DNA of 64,000 nt from Eutreptiella sp. 'Long Island Sound 2002' (lineage: Eukaryota; Euglenozoa; Euglenophyceae; Eutreptiales; Eutreptiaceae), in the NCBI GenBank assembly GCA_964036045.1, contig OZ038380.1:14033629-14097628 (forward strand), in the 5' to 3' direction. Below are positions 63,899 through 64,000 of this stretch, in pieces. The position numbers and the translations under genes are program-made. Every line of letters starts with the position of its first letter. Position 1 is the first letter of the stretch. The notes under the pieces were generated by a model. The model saw nothing but the letters and a program-made list of their open reading frames with translations, was not told the origin of the DNA and made no database searches.

Positions 63899-64000
63899 TT
63901 GTCTGATGTGTCATGTATCATGTATCATTGGTTCTGTGCTGCTATCACATGATTATCTGTACTGTTTGTTGGACATAATGCACACATGACTCTTAGTTCT

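Overview
The window is nuclear DNA from a eukaryote with a large, repeat-rich genome. It has spliced genes with GT-AG introns and very GC-rich exons, but also dense (TG)n tracts, many G/C homopolymers and several classes of retroelement. The best host guess is a microalga, possibly of the green lineage. One gene is closest to the plant GAT1_2.1 type of class I glutamine amidotransferase, and tyrosine-recombinase retrotransposons and N-terminal GIY-YIG Penelope-like elements are known from green algae. This assignment is an inference and is not certain.

Three host loci can be supported, all on the minus strand. (1) The first coding exon of the ESCRT-III subunit VPS24/CHMP3 (5267-5557); its downstream exons are not visible. 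(2) A complete five-exon Virilizer (VIR/VIRMA) gene, the scaffold of the m6A mRNA methyltransferase complex, reconstructed from 28028 down to 17403 (about 1684 residues); all four introns are phase 0. (3) A two-exon class I glutamine amidotransferase/peptidase C26 (51389 down to 46749, about 387 residues) with an intact Cys-His-Glu triad. Its 3.5-kb intron holds a PIF/Harbinger-like transposase gene.

Mobile DNA fills much of the rest. A LINE 3' ORF lies at 2272-4001. A broken, twice-interrupted LINE lies at about 6931-12736, joined head to tail to another LINE 3' end. An apparently complete 5.1-kb tyrosine-recombinase retrotransposon with perfect split direct repeats lies at 37342-42465 (gag, recombinase, RT/RNase H). 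A PIF/Harbinger 3' fragment lies at 33.5 kb. At 51873-54587 there is a long protein with an N-terminal GIY-YIG nuclease domain and a reverse transcriptase whose motif C reads FRDN instead of YxDD; this is the most unusual coding element here. tRNA-like segments suggest SINEs at 4.4, 23.3 and 63.1 kb.

Tandem repeats are abundant: a 103-bp unit (about 310-600), a 220-235-bp unit (601-1250), (TGTGGG)n (4575-4693), (AAC)n (5660-6020), (GATGGT)n (43.7 kb), a three-monomer higher-order repeat (58.4-59.4 kb), and a minisatellite of about 53 bp present both at 33.7 kb and at 56.1 kb. The stretches 13.4-17.4, 28.6-33.4, 34.2-37.3, 42.5-46.7 and 55-58 kb contain no gene I can recognise.
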